DNA of 45,316 bases from JAYVFR01 sp043772945 (lineage in GTDB: Bacteria; Patescibacteriota; JACMRA01). A model generated the notes under the pieces. It saw only the letters and a program-made list of their open reading frames with translations. It was not told the DNA's origin and made no database searches. The translations under genes were made by a program, and so were the position numbers. The stretch lies in NCBI GenBank assembly GCA_043772945.1, contig JAYVFR010000004.1, positions 1 through 45,316 of the forward strand. Direction: 5' to 3'. Shown here piece by piece: positions 1-8,944 of this stretch; position 1 is the first letter of the stretch; each line of letters opens with the position of its first letter.

Positions 1-238
1 TTAGTTATTCTAAAATAGTGATGTTCGAACTTATTTGTAATTTGTTTTTGTTTTTGTTTAACTGTATGTTTTGCCATATGAAAAATAGTTATGTTCTCAG
101 TATATACTAATATTTAAGAATGGACAAATAAATCATCAAAAGTTAGGTATGGAACTGTTACTGTCTTTATTTTTTTGCATGCACTATTAATGATTTCTAG
201 ACAATAAATTTGTTTTGGATTTGCTTTGTTTTAAGTTT

Positions 239-1633
239 ATGCAAATACCATCCAAGATTAGTCGGTTTTATAAATTTTTTTTGAATACTGAGAATAAAAA
301 ATCGGTTTTTGTACTTGTATTTTGGGCGTTAGCATCCAAAGGCCTTGGGTTGTTCCGTGAGGCTCTAATTGGTCGGTTACCTACAATTCAAGCTAACATG
401 TTTGGGCTTGCGTCAACTCTAAATGAAAATATTGTTACGATTTTAATTCTTGGAACGATAGCAACAGCATCACTTCCTCAAATTATTGAATTAGATAATC
501 AAAAAACTAATCAAGGAAATAATCAAAAACAAGTTAACCAATATCTTACTTGGACTGGATTAATTTTAAGCATTTGTATTGCATTTTTGTGTTTAACTGG
601 GATCATTTGGTCTAAAGAGTTTTTATTTTTTTTAAACTCTGATAGCTACAACAGTATTAGGGATGCAGGTTTAGAAAGCGATTATATTAAACTTAATCAG
701 ATTTTTCTCGTTGCTCCAATAATTTTTGCTATTAAAACAATTTTAGGAATATTTCTAAATGCTCGTAAGTCTTTTAAAATTTATTCTCTCGATGGGGTTT
801 TGAGCAATATTGGGTTAATAATTGGTTTAACGGTTTTATATTCTTATTTTGGTATTGTAGGTGCTGGATTTGGTCTTGGGCTTGGTTTCTGTTTTGCACT
901 TATAGGTTTTGTAATTGATAGTTATAAACTAGGTTTACGTTTTGACTTAAGTGGTTTCAAAGTAATTCAACCTTATTTGTGGAAGACGCTTTGGCTTTTT
1001 CTCCCTAGGGTTTTAGTAATTAATTCGGCTCGTACAGCGGAAACCTTGATGGCTACAATAAGTAAAGCTGATGACAGTGTTGCAATTTTTCGACTTAGCA
1101 TGAATATTCAAGGGATTTTTTATGGAATTATCTTGATGGTTAGTACTGTTTTTTTACCTGATTTGACTAATTTATTGTACAAAGAAAACGCCAAGAGCGA
1201 ATTCTGGCAAAAACTTAATAAATATTTAGCAGTTTCTCTGAAATTTAGTTTTTTAGCTGTAATATTAACAATTATTGCAACTCCAGTTCTGGTTTATTTA
1301 ATTCAATTTTTATCTTTTTCAAAAGCAGGATCGCTCCTTGCTAGTAATCAAACAATTTATTTTACAATTGGGCTTGTAGCTCTTGGATCATTTGCTATTA
1401 TTTTTCAGTCTGTGAGTGAGATTTTAGGTAAATATTTTATAGCAATACAAGACAATAAATTCTCAATTGTAAGTACGGTTATTGCCAATATTTTATCTAT
1501 AATTTTAACCGTTATTTTGATGGGAGTAATTAATCGATTGGTTGCTGTTATGATCGGATTTATTGTTAATAATGCAATTGTAGCAGGGTTGTTTTACGGG
1601 CGTGTTAGAAAAGATAAATTAAAGATAAATTAA
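239..1633 (+). CDS. murJ: MurJ/MviN-like lipid II flippase
   Basis: Multi-spanning membrane protein of about 464 residues, with hydrophobic segments from the N-terminus to the end and the conserved early FREALIG segment typical of the MurJ/MviN branch of the MOP exporter superfamily. The family moves lipid-linked peptidoglycan precursor across the cytoplasmic membrane. The open frame also has an upstream TTG at 215, but ATG 239 is preferred: a TAGACA box lies 41 nt upstream, matching the promoter spacing of other genes here. No Shine-Dalgarno is visible at either start. It converges on pgi with 14 bp between stops. The family is well supported; the exact substrate is inferred, and other polysaccharide flippases of the superfamily look similar. 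Confidence 0.8.
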   Translation: MQIPSKISRFYKFFLNTENKKSVFVLVFWALASKGLGLFREALIGRLPTIQANMFGLASTLNENIVTILILGTIATASLPQIIELDNQKTNQGNNQKQVNQYLTWTGLILSICIAFLCLTGIIWSKEFLFFLNSDSYNSIRDAGLESDYIKLNQIFLVAPIIFAIKTILGIFLNARKSFKIYSLDGVLSNIGLIIGLTVLYSYFGIVGAGFGLGLGFCFALIGFVIDSYKLGLRFDLSGFKVIQPYLWKTLWLFLPRVLVINSARTAETLMATISKADDSVAIFRLSMNIQGIFYGIILMVSTVFLPDLTNLLYKENAKSEFWQKLNKYLAVSLKFSFLAVILTIIATPVLVYLIQFLSFSKAGSLLASNQTIYFTIGLVALGSFAIIFQSVSEILGKYFIAIQDNKFSIVSTVIANILSIILTVILMGVINRLVAVMIGFIVNNAIVAGLFYGRVRKDKLKIN

Positions 1634-1647
1634 TCAGTATTTTTTAG

Positions 1648-2919
1648 TTATTTTTTTGATTTCAAAATTGTAGCTTTAGTCAAAACTTTACTTTGCTCGA
1701 CTCCTGGTTGATCAAAAGGGTTAATATTGTAAAGTTCACCCAGCACAACAATTGTTAATTCAAAGAATATAAATAATTGACCTAGATTGTACTCATTTAT
1801 TTGATTAATTCGTATCAAAATATTTGGAACATCTTGTGCGGCTAAGCTCTCTCTAGTTCCTTCTAATTCACTGTTTAGTAAATCTCCAAAAGTTACTTGA
1901 CTTAAATAGTTTAATTTATCGTCTGAAATATTTGGAATAATTATTTGATTCTTAAAATTTTCTATTTGGATAAAAGTAATTAGTTTGTCTTTTGGGCCTT
2001 CGCTAAATAATTGCAACTGTGAATGTTGATCGCTACAGCCTAGTGCTTTTAAAGGTGTTATACCAACGTTAACTATTTGATTGTTTAAATTTATTTTTTT
2101 ACCTATACTTTCTCCCAATAATTGAACATACCAATCAGCAAGATATTCTAATTGATTTGAGTATGGCATTAGGACGTTAATGTTGTGATTTAATTCGGCT
2201 AAATTAAATTGAGCTAGAGCATATTTAATGTAATCAATATTTTCTTTTTCTTGAATTGATTTTAAATAATCAGATGCGCCTAATAACAATTCTTTACAGT
2301 CAATATTTAACAAGTAGCTAATCACCAGACCAACGGAAGTAAGTACACTAAACCTTCCACCAATATTGGGTGGGATGCTGAAGTTTGTTAAATTATTAGT
2401 GGTAGCTTCTTGTCGTAAGTATCCGTTTTTGGGATCTGTAATTATTAATACATGATCACTTAAGCTTAAATTTGCTTCTTGAATTTTATTTTTATAATAG
2501 CTGTATTGAGAAATTGTTTCTGGGGTTTGTCCTGATTTACTAATAACAATAAATAAAGTAGAGGGTAAGGTAATCTGACTATTTACTTCATCAATATAGT
2601 CAGGATCTATGTTTTCTAGTATGTAAATGTGATTTCTTGCTTGTGGAGTCAGCAAAGCCCTTAGAATAACTTTAATTCCTAAACTAGATCCTCCGATACC
2701 TAAAACTACGATCGATGAAAATTTGGCCGCTTTGAAATCTAGTAATTTACTAGATAAGTCTTTCAAAACGTCATCCATGGTTTCTTTTTTTAAAATATTT
2801 GTAAAACCATACGCACTAGATTCAATGTTTTGATTAATTGTTAGTGACAAGTCTTTAGCTTTGTCGTCGTTAACCGTGTTTCTAGTAAAAGCAAAGTTAA
2901 TATTTAGCATATTGAGCAT
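1648..2919 (-). CDS. pgi: Glucose-6-phosphate isomerase
   Basis: Interconverts glucose-6-phosphate and fructose-6-phosphate in the cytoplasm. Both family signatures are visible: NIGGRFSVLTSVG in the middle and NPFDQPGVEQSK near the C-terminus, plus the sugar-phosphate-binding GIGGSSLG stretch near residue 75. At 423 residues it is on the short side but complete. The start is ambiguous between two ATGs nine bases apart (2919 and 2910). It lies 33 bp downstream of dcd on the same strand and is probably co-transcribed with it. A divergent G6PDH-like gene at 19835 may act on the same hexose-phosphate pool. Confidence 0.95.
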   Translation of the reverse strand: MLNMLNINFAFTRNTVNDDKAKDLSLTINQNIESSAYGFTNILKKETMDDVLKDLSSKLLDFKAAKFSSIVVLGIGGSSLGIKVILRALLTPQARNHIYILENIDPDYIDEVNSQITLPSTLFIVISKSGQTPETISQYSYYKNKIQEANLSLSDHVLIITDPKNGYLRQEATTNNLTNFSIPPNIGGRFSVLTSVGLVISYLLNIDCKELLLGASDYLKSIQEKENIDYIKYALAQFNLAELNHNINVLMPYSNQLEYLADWYVQLLGESIGKKINLNNQIVNVGITPLKALGCSDQHSQLQLFSEGPKDKLITFIQIENFKNQIIIPNISDDKLNYLSQVTFGDLLNSELEGTRESLAAQDVPNILIRINQINEYNLGQLFIFFELTIVVLGELYNINPFDQPGVEQSKVLTKATILKSKK

Positions 2920-2952
2920 ATTTTTTTTGGTAAAACAATAAATTGAAAAAAT

Positions 2953-3663
2953 TTAAAAAAGCCCGTCGCTCAATTCTAATTTTTCAGTATCTAACTTAGC
3001 AACTATATTAACTTTTTCTATATTAACTTTCTCTAAAACTTCAGTACTTTTTTGTTTTTCTCTTTGAGATTTTTGATATTCAGCAATTTTAATATTTAAG
3101 TCGTAATTTCGATACATTTCGCTTCCTTGGACGGTTGTAGAGCCATAGTACTTACTATTTAAATCTTTGTGTCCATAGGCACGCTCAGCTGGAGTTCTTA
3201 ACTCCCAAAATGCAATTTGTCCAATTTTCATTCTTGGATGAAGTTTAATTGGTATGCTATTAACATTAGCAAGTTCAAGTGTGGCATTTAGAACGTTACC
3301 AGGATCAATGAATCCTGCTGTTGTATGAACAATTAAACCCATTCGTGCAAGTGAACTCTTTCCCATTATTTGGCAAGCATATTGGTTATTGCAGCCAAAG
3401 CGATCTAAAGTTACTCCTAATATAAATTGACCTGGATGCAGTATGAGATGATCCTCTTCTGACTCTAAAATTATTTTAGTTGTGTAGTTACTTAAAGGGC
3501 TTCTAGGGTCAATACAATCTGCTTTATGACTCTCAAAAACCATGAATTCATACCCTAGGAGAACATCGTAACTGGCTGGTTGCAGTCTACTTAGGTCAAA
3601 GTTATCTATAGTAATGGATTGGTCTGATAGACTTTTTTTGATATCTACATCTGATAATTGCAT
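2953..3663 (-). CDS. dcd: dCTP deaminase (dUTP-forming or bifunctional)
   Basis: Deaminates dCTP for dTTP synthesis. The family core covers residues 1-190: QPASYDVLLG (29-37), GKSSLAR (101-107) that binds nucleotide phosphates, and catalytic Glu130 in the ATLELAN stretch. A charged tail of about 45 residues (KSTEVLEKVNIEKVNIVAK) goes beyond the usual length of 173-190 and contains a short internal duplication (EKVNI twice). Whether it also hydrolyses dUTP cannot be told from sequence alone. It heads a likely dcd-pgi operon, 33 bp upstream of pgi. No Shine-Dalgarno is visible; the start ATG is preceded by an AT-only stretch. Confidence 0.92.
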   Translation of the reverse strand: MQLSDVDIKKSLSDQSITIDNFDLSRLQPASYDVLLGYEFMVFESHKADCIDPRSPLSNYTTKIILESEEDHLILHPGQFILGVTLDRFGCNNQYACQIMGKSSLARMGLIVHTTAGFIDPGNVLNATLELANVNSIPIKLHPRMKIGQIAFWELRTPAERAYGHKDLNSKYYGSTTVQGSEMYRNYDLNIKIAEYQKSQREKQKSTEVLEKVNIEKVNIVAKLDTEKLELSDGLF

Positions 3664-3717
3664 ATTATGATTAATTATTAAACTTGATTTGACCTTATTA
3701 TTGAAATTAATTTTTGT

Positions 3718-3802
3718 TGGTGCCTAGATAGGGACTTGAACCCTAATACCCGAAGGCACTAGCTCCTAAGGCTAGCGTGTCTACCAATTTCACCATCTAG
3801 GC
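3718..3802 (-). tRNA. tRNA-Leu (anticodon TAG)
   Basis: Full cloverleaf on the minus strand. The acceptor stem is GCCTAGA/TCTAGGC, the anticodon stem is CTAGC/GCTAG around loop CTTAGGA (anticodon TAG), there is a long class II variable arm with a TTCG loop, and the T arm is TAGGG-TTCAAGT-CCCTA. The 3' CCA is encoded. It should read CTA and perhaps other CUN codons. Confidence 0.97.
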
Positions 3803-3836
3803 TTCCGCCTAATAGCAGAGTAAAAATTGCTTTTTT

Positions 3837-3842
3837 TGTCAA
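3837..3842 (-). promoter_or_regulatory. -35 box of tRNA-Leu
   Basis: Perfect TTGACA on the minus strand whose first base lies 40 nt upstream of the mature tRNA 5' end, so the precursor would have a leader of only a few bases. A weak TACTCT occupies the -10 region. Confidence 0.6.
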
Positions 3843-3938
3843 CAGATAAATTTAGAGCTTTTAAACAATTCTTAAAACTTAGCTAGACAAGAAAAAGTTA
3901 CTAGTTAAACTTGGAGAACATTTTTAAGAAATATAATT

Positions 3939-4664
3939 ATGAATTACGATTATAGCAACGATAGTTTAAGAAATAAATTAAAACTAAACAAAACAAATAA
4001 AAATTTTTGGGCTTACCTCATTCTGGGAGTCTGGATTCTTTTTATGGTGGGGGCTTTCGCTAAAGCTTTTGTGTTTCAACAAGTTAATGTGGTTGGTGCA
4101 AGTATGGAGCCAAATTATTACACTAACGAAAACTTATTAATTAATCAAGTTGATACTAACGTTGTTAGAGGCCAAGTTGTAGCGGTTTATGAAGACCCAA
4201 CTGTAATTAAAGAAAAAAACTATTTTGGTCGTTTCGTTAGTAAGTATAATTCAGTATTTTTTCTTAAGCGTGTTATAGGACTTCCAGGGGAAAGTGTAGA
4301 AATGATCGGGGGAGATGTAATTATTTATAGTAATGAGCATCTTGAGGGGGCGGTGCTTAAAGAAGATTATATTGATAAAGATTATAAAGCTATACTAAAA
4401 ACAAATAACTTTTATTTCAAAAAAACTTTAGTTCCTGATAATCATTATTTTCTTTTGGGAGATCATCGTAATAACAGTAAAGATTCGCGGAATCTAGGAG
4501 CTTTTCCCGACTATGCAATTTTGGGTAAAGAGCTTGTTAAATACTGGCCACTTGGAAAATTAAGGATTTTTAATTTACCTAATTATGAATTTTTGCCAAT
4601 TAATAGTGAAACGAGAAGAAATCTAGACATTCAGAAAACATCGGTTCTGTATGAGAGTCGCTAA
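3939..4664 (+). CDS. lepB: Signal peptidase I
   Basis: Membrane serine protease that removes signal peptides from exported proteins. One hydrophobic segment (about residues 23-47) anchors it, followed by the catalytic Ser55 in GASMEPN and the general base Lys110 in FLKRVIGLPGE. The conserved box GDHRNNSKDSR is near residue 180. At 241 residues it has normal length, and both catalytic residues of the Ser-Lys dyad are present. The start ATG follows an AT-rich stretch without Shine-Dalgarno. Its last 14 bases overlap the next gene (VanY-like peptidase), which suggests coupled translation of two envelope enzymes. Confidence 0.95.
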   Translation: MNYDYSNDSLRNKLKLNKTNKNFWAYLILGVWILFMVGAFAKAFVFQQVNVVGASMEPNYYTNENLLINQVDTNVVRGQVVAVYEDPTVIKEKNYFGRFVSKYNSVFFLKRVIGLPGESVEMIGGDVIIYSNEHLEGAVLKEDYIDKDYKAILKTNNFYFKKTLVPDNHYFLLGDHRNNSKDSRNLGAFPDYAILGKELVKYWPLGKLRIFNLPNYEFLPINSETRRNLDIQKTSVLYESR

Positions 4665-6000
4665 GATTTTAAAAATTAGTTTGGTAATTCTAGTATTAGT
4701 TTGTTTGTCATTTGGAAGTTTATTTGTTTGGAATAAAAACCAAGAATATAAAAAATATCAAGTGAAATTAGCTGGTTGTAAACAAATTTTTAATAAATTA
4801 GTTTTAAATAAAATAGTATTAAATGAAAACAGGTGCCAAAATCAAAAAATGTTAAAAACGTTTGAAAGTGTCTCAAATTTAGTAAATATTTTTGAAAAAC
4901 AGTTTAGCGTATTTAAAGCAGAGGTAGAGAAAGTAAATCGAGAATCAGATGCGGTTGTCATAGAGAATAATTTTTTTAGAGAAAAGCTAAATGGAGATTT
5001 GAATACTTTGAATATACAAGAAATTCAAAAAACTGATTTGAGTTTAATCCCATCAGAACAAAAAGAACAAAGCTTAATTAAAATAAAGGAATTTAACCAA
5101 AATAAAGCTAAAATCCAAGAGTTTTTAAAATCTAAAATAGACGAATCAATGGTAAGGGTAGGTATTTTAAAGGAATTAGGAAGTTCAGAACCTAATGTGT
5201 TTTTAAACAATTATAAGATTAAAAGCTTCAAAGAGCAGGTTGCAGAATATGCTTTATTTAAAGATAGATTGAATGAACTAAATAAATCAATTGATTTAAA
5301 GTTAGTTGATTTAGAAAAAAATAACAAAGACTTAGCCCGCAAAATTCGAGCTACTGAATACAAAGAATTTAGTTCTGAGGAGTTTAGAGAGCTATATGAA
5401 AAAATGGTTTACGATAAAACTAACCCTCCTGTCAAAGACTTAGAGATTTATGCTGTATTAGAGGCGAATTTTAAGGTTGCACAAATAGCTGAAAATCGCG
5501 GGTACAAAAAACGCGTTCAAGCTGTTGAAAGTAGCCTTGAGATTATTGGAACCCAAAAATTACAGACTAGTGCAAAAAAAGCATTTATTAGCCTCACGGA
5601 AAATGCCAATCAAGACGGTATCAGTTTAGTTTTAACGTCAGGATATCGGTCGGTCGAGGATCAGATATATCTTTTTACTAGTAGGCTTGGAGTTTCTAAT
5701 AATTCGGAATTAATAGCTGGCGGGAGTTTAGACAGCCAAATTGATAAGCTTTTAGAGACAACTGCAGCTCCTACATATTCACGCCATCATACAGGGTACA
5801 CTTTTGATTTAGGTTGTGGCACTTCTGATTTTACCGATTTCAAAAATACAGACTGCTATCAGTGGATTAGTAAAGACAATTTTTATCAAGCCAAAAAAGT
5901 TGGTTTAATTCCTAGTTATCCTATCGGGGTTGAAAGACAAGGTCCAAATCCTGAAACTTGGGAGTATGTTTGGGTTGGAGTGGAAAAATTAAAAAAGTAA
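4651..6000 (+). CDS. VanY-like D-Ala-D-Ala carboxypeptidase (M15B), membrane-anchored, with coiled coil
   Basis: An N-terminal membrane anchor (about residues 7-25) is followed by a long Lys/Glu/Asn-rich, probably coiled-coil region to about residue 270, then an M15B peptidase domain. In the domain SGYRS, the zinc motif SRHHTGYTFDLG (His379, Asp386) and the final PETWEYVWVG are seen. The family normally ends in E-P-W-H, where the His is the third zinc ligand; here that position is Glu438. The family trims D-Ala from peptidoglycan stem peptides outside the membrane. The gene overlaps lepB by 14 bp. The family call is solid; activity is uncertain because of the changed ligand. Confidence 0.82.
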   Translation: MRVAKILKISLVILVLVCLSFGSLFVWNKNQEYKKYQVKLAGCKQIFNKLVLNKIVLNENRCQNQKMLKTFESVSNLVNIFEKQFSVFKAEVEKVNRESDAVVIENNFFREKLNGDLNTLNIQEIQKTDLSLIPSEQKEQSLIKIKEFNQNKAKIQEFLKSKIDESMVRVGILKELGSSEPNVFLNNYKIKSFKEQVAEYALFKDRLNELNKSIDLKLVDLEKNNKDLARKIRATEYKEFSSEEFRELYEKMVYDKTNPPVKDLEIYAVLEANFKVAQIAENRGYKKRVQAVESSLEIIGTQKLQTSAKKAFISLTENANQDGISLVLTSGYRSVEDQIYLFTSRLGVSNNSELIAGGSLDSQIDKLLETTAAPTYSRHHTGYTFDLGCGTSDFTDFKNTDCYQWISKDNFYQAKKVGLIPSYPIGVERQGPNPETWEYVWVGVEKLKK

Positions 6001-6087
6001 ATCGCTAAAATTAACTTTATTTGAGAAGTTGCTTAAAACATATTTATCAAATATAATCTGACCATATTTAATTAAATAAAATTTATT

Positions 6088-6372
6088 ATGGACTGGAAAG
6101 AAATATTATATATGTCAGCGTTAATTTGGTTCAATGGTTTTTGTATTATGGGAACTGTTTTATCTATTTATGCTATTTTCGTGTTAGCTAAAATTAACCA
6201 ACATTCACAAATTACTTTATTAAAAGCTCAAGAAAAAATGGACTTTATGGAGGCAAACTTTAGTGATTGGGGAAAGTTTGTGATCCCTGTAATCGGTTTA
6301 TTAAGTAGCTTTAAAGGTTTAAATCGCAAAAAAAATAGTGTTAAAAGTTTTTTTCAATCTTTTTGGGACTAA
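6088..6372 (+). CDS. Small membrane protein, unknown function
   Basis: 94 residues, not recognised. A strong hydrophobic segment spans about residues 12-33, followed by a polar, probably helical stretch (residues 35-58) and a second, weaker hydrophobic patch (about 62-72). The C-terminus is basic (GLNRKKNSVKSFF). The start ATG follows an AT-only stretch like its neighbours, which supports it being a real gene. It stands alone 87 bp after the VanY-like gene and converges on the der fragment 23 bp away. No function can be assigned. Confidence 0.6.
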   Translation: MDWKEILYMSALIWFNGFCIMGTVLSIYAIFVLAKINQHSQITLLKAQEKMDFMEANFSDWGKFVIPVIGLLSSFKGLNRKKNSVKSFFQSFWD

Positions 6373-6395
6373 CTAATTTTAAAAGTATTAAATAA

Positions 6396-7067
6396 CTAAG
6401 CTAAAACATTCTTTTTTGATACTTCAGTAATTTTAAGCTTAAAACCACTGCTTTGGAGATTAAATTGCTTACGAATAATATTTTCTAGGAATTTAATGTA
6501 ATTATCGCTAATTGATTTTTTATTTTTGATTAAAAGATCAAATGTATGAGGGTTTTTAGCTGTGTAGACCAAATCATAAATTACAGCTCGTCTCTGTGTT
6601 CTCAGTTTCGTTGGTTGTTTATTTTTCATTAGGTAATTAAACAATTTGTGAACTTGCTCTTGATCAATAAGTTCTTCTTGGGTGTCAATAACTTCATCAA
6701 TCGTCGTCCAGACGCGTTCAAGATTAACATTATTAAGTGCACTAACCCAAATAAAATCATGAATTTTTAAGAAATCAAATTTACGATAAAAACTTCGCTC
6801 AAAGTCTTTTTTGTCTTCAGTATCAACTAGGTCGGCTTTATTTGCGATAATAATAATTCCTTTTTTGTAGTCCTTTGCCATTCCAGCAATTATTTGATCT
6901 TGGTGACTTACAGGTTCGCTTCCATCAACAACAATGCAGATTACATCAGAATCCCAAGCCGCTTGCACGGTTCTAAAAACAGCAAAACTTTCAGCTCCCA
7001 TTGTTCTTTGGGCATTTTTGCGGATTCCTGCACTATCTAGTAGTATGTATTTTCTTGGCTCTGGCAT
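6396..7067 (-). pseudogene. der: C-terminal half of GTPase Der (EngA), lacking the first G domain and P-loop
   Basis: Der is a ribosome-assembly GTPase with two tandem G domains and a KH-like C-terminal domain. Here homology begins inside the second G domain at its G3 motif (RKYILLDSAGIRKN) and continues through G4 (ANKADLVD), G5 (VSALNN) and the KH-like domain. The entire first G domain and the G1 P-loop of the second are missing, so GTP binding as in normal Der is unlikely. No remnant of the missing part is visible upstream. The longest open frame starts at TTG 7106, but that TTG is part of a TTGACA box, so ATG 7067 is the likely start. A relic, an expressed half protein, or an assembly break are all possible. 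Confidence 0.8.
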
Positions 7068-7079
7068 CTTGGTGCTAAA

Positions 7080-7106
7080 ATAATATACTAAACTAACTAT
7101 TGTCAA
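7080..7106 (-). promoter_or_regulatory. Promoter of the der fragment
   Basis: TTGACA (7106-7101), 15-bp spacer, TATTAT (7085-7080). The -35 box begins 39 nt before ATG 7067. The longest open frame would start on the TTG of this -35 box, which is why that start is rejected. Confidence 0.6.
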
Positions 7107-7252
7107 AGGATTTGTTTAATTATTAGAAACATGTTTTTTTTAATACTAGAAAGTAAAAATTTTGTATTTGACAAACAGATTACAATTACTGCTAAATAAA
7201 CTTACATAAATTGTGATTAAAACAAGCGCTAAAAAATTAATTTTATTTTAAT

Positions 7253-8128
7253 ATGACTTATCCTATACTGTTGGCTTTAGTTGGAGTAATTGCAGTTTTA
7301 CTTTCCTCTATCAAAATAGTCAAACAGCAAACTGCTTATACGGTGGAGACTTTAGGCAAATTCAGTCGGGTGATTTATCCTGGGTTTAATTTAGTCATGC
7401 CAATAATTGAAAATACGGGTCGTAAAGTTAATTTATCAACAATGACACTTGACTGCCCGATTCTTGCAATTACTAGTGATAAGGTCAATATTAAAATTGA
7501 CACTTCATTAATTTACAAAGTTATACCGAGCCTCGTTTATCAAGCAGCTTACTCACTTGATACGCCAATTATTACAATTCGCTCGCTAATTGACAACACG
7601 ATAAGGGCTTTCGTAGCAACTCTCACCCATGAGGAGGTTATTCGTTCTCGAGATGAAATGACGCATTATTTGATTGAAAATTTAACCAATAAAATGCAAG
7701 AATTTGGCTACCAAATTGATTCATTCCAATTTCGTGATATTGTGTTACCCACTGAAATAATGGAAGCTATGAGCCGCGTTGTTGCATCAAAAAGACTCCA
7801 GGAAGCGGCACACAATGAAGCAGAGGCTGATTACATTCGTCGGGTTCGCGAAGCAGAGGCTCAGAAGCAAACTAGACTTCTACAAGGACAAGGCATTGCG
7901 TTAGAGAGGCGGGCTATAATAGAGGGGCTATCTGAATCAGTGAAAGAGCTTAGGATGGCGACTGGAGTTACCAGTGAGAGTGTAATGGGGATGGTAATGC
8001 TAAACCAATATATTGATATGTTGCGTGTGATTGGGTCGAAGGATGGTTCTAAAACTGTTTTTATTAATCCTTCTCCAAATGGAATGAATGAAATTATGCA
8101 ACAAGCTAGTGAATTAATAAATAAATAA
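7253..8128 (+). CDS. SPFH/Band 7 membrane protein (stomatin/HflC-like)
   Basis: 291 residues. One N-terminal membrane segment (residues 4-20) is followed by the Band 7/SPFH domain (VKQQTAYTVETLGKFSRVIYPGFNLVMPI and onward) and a long Ala/Glu/Arg-rich helical region (about 185-240, EAEADYIRRVREAEAQKQ) typical of stomatin-like oligomers. Such proteins form large membrane scaffolds and often regulate membrane proteases such as FtsH, which is also in this window (28728) but not adjacent. It is probably the first gene of a three-gene unit with the MTHFR-like gene (22 bp downstream) and truncated dnaG. Another TTGACA lies 85 nt upstream of the start. Confidence 0.9.
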   Translation: MTYPILLALVGVIAVLLSSIKIVKQQTAYTVETLGKFSRVIYPGFNLVMPIIENTGRKVNLSTMTLDCPILAITSDKVNIKIDTSLIYKVIPSLVYQAAYSLDTPIITIRSLIDNTIRAFVATLTHEEVIRSRDEMTHYLIENLTNKMQEFGYQIDSFQFRDIVLPTEIMEAMSRVVASKRLQEAAHNEAEADYIRRVREAEAQKQTRLLQGQGIALERRAIIEGLSESVKELRMATGVTSESVMGMVMLNQYIDMLRVIGSKDGSKTVFINPSPNGMNEIMQQASELINK

Positions 8129-8150
8129 TTATACTAATATTAATTTTTGT

Positions 8151-8933
8151 ATGCAGCATGAAATGACACTTAAATCACTTGATGACTTACCAGTTTTAAT
8201 TAATTATATTCAAGAAGCTCAAATAACCAACGTTTCATTAACAAATAAGAAATTTACGGTAAGTAACCTATTATCAATTGTGGCTTTACAGCAGTTTCTT
8301 CCATTTCTGGAAATTACCCCTCATTATTCGATTATAATGAATTACCATGGATCTGCTTCCGCAGCGGCTTATAATATTAAATATTTTATTGAGCAAGTTG
8401 ATACTCTCGGCATTAAAAATGTTTTATTAATCAGTGGAAGCCAACCTAAATATTTAGAAGTGATTGGAGCCCTTGATTATTTATCTGATGAATTGTATCA
8501 TAATAATGAAATTCAAGATAAGCCAAAAACTAAAATTAGCGTGGCTTACAATCCTTATTTATCAGGCGAGAAATTAGTTAGGGAAAATAATCGTCTCGAG
8601 AAAAAACTAAAGTTTGATTTTGTGGATCAGGTTTATATCCAAATAGGAACTGATGTAGAGAAATTAAGTATAGGGCTTAAAATGATCAAAAAATTTCGGA
8701 CTAGAGACATTAAAATCTATGGATGTTTATTTGAGCCTAGCCTTGCTTTTTTAAACAGTTTTAAGTATCGTCCTTGGCATGGGGTTTTTTTGCCTGAGGA
8801 TTATTTAAACGATATTAATTTAGCCGAGAAATATACAATGGAAATTAAAAATTTTTACGATCAGAATAAAATAAATTACTTGGTCGAAAGCTATACTTTG
8901 TTCAACGATTACTATAAAACTTACAAAAACTAA
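8151..8933 (+). CDS. MTHFR-like TIM-barrel protein, divergent
   Basis: 260 residues with the general pattern of 5,10-methylenetetrahydrofolate reductases: an early HYSIIMNYHGS segment, GIKNVLLISG, a central NPYLSGEKLVRENNRLEKKLKFDFVDQVYIQ that resembles the MetF region where cofactor-bearing barrels carry K-x-x-A-G-A-D-F, and a late PSLAFLNS. Similarity is by pattern only and weak. Folate reduction is plausible but another flavin- or pterin-dependent barrel enzyme is possible. It lies 22 bp after the SPFH gene and 11 bp before dnaG, so the three are likely co-transcribed. No Shine-Dalgarno is visible. Confidence 0.5.
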   Translation: MQHEMTLKSLDDLPVLINYIQEAQITNVSLTNKKFTVSNLLSIVALQQFLPFLEITPHYSIIMNYHGSASAAAYNIKYFIEQVDTLGIKNVLLISGSQPKYLEVIGALDYLSDELYHNNEIQDKPKTKISVAYNPYLSGEKLVRENNRLEKKLKFDFVDQVYIQIGTDVEKLSIGLKMIKKFRTRDIKIYGCLFEPSLAFLNSFKYRPWHGVFLPEDYLNDINLAEKYTMEIKNFYDQNKINYLVESYTLFNDYYKTYKN

Positions 8934-8944
8934 CTGAAATTGCT

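Noticed and set aside
1..214. Imperfect repeat AAAATAGTGATGTTC / AAAATAGTTATGTTC
   Set aside because: Only two AT-rich copies near the window edge; likely chance.
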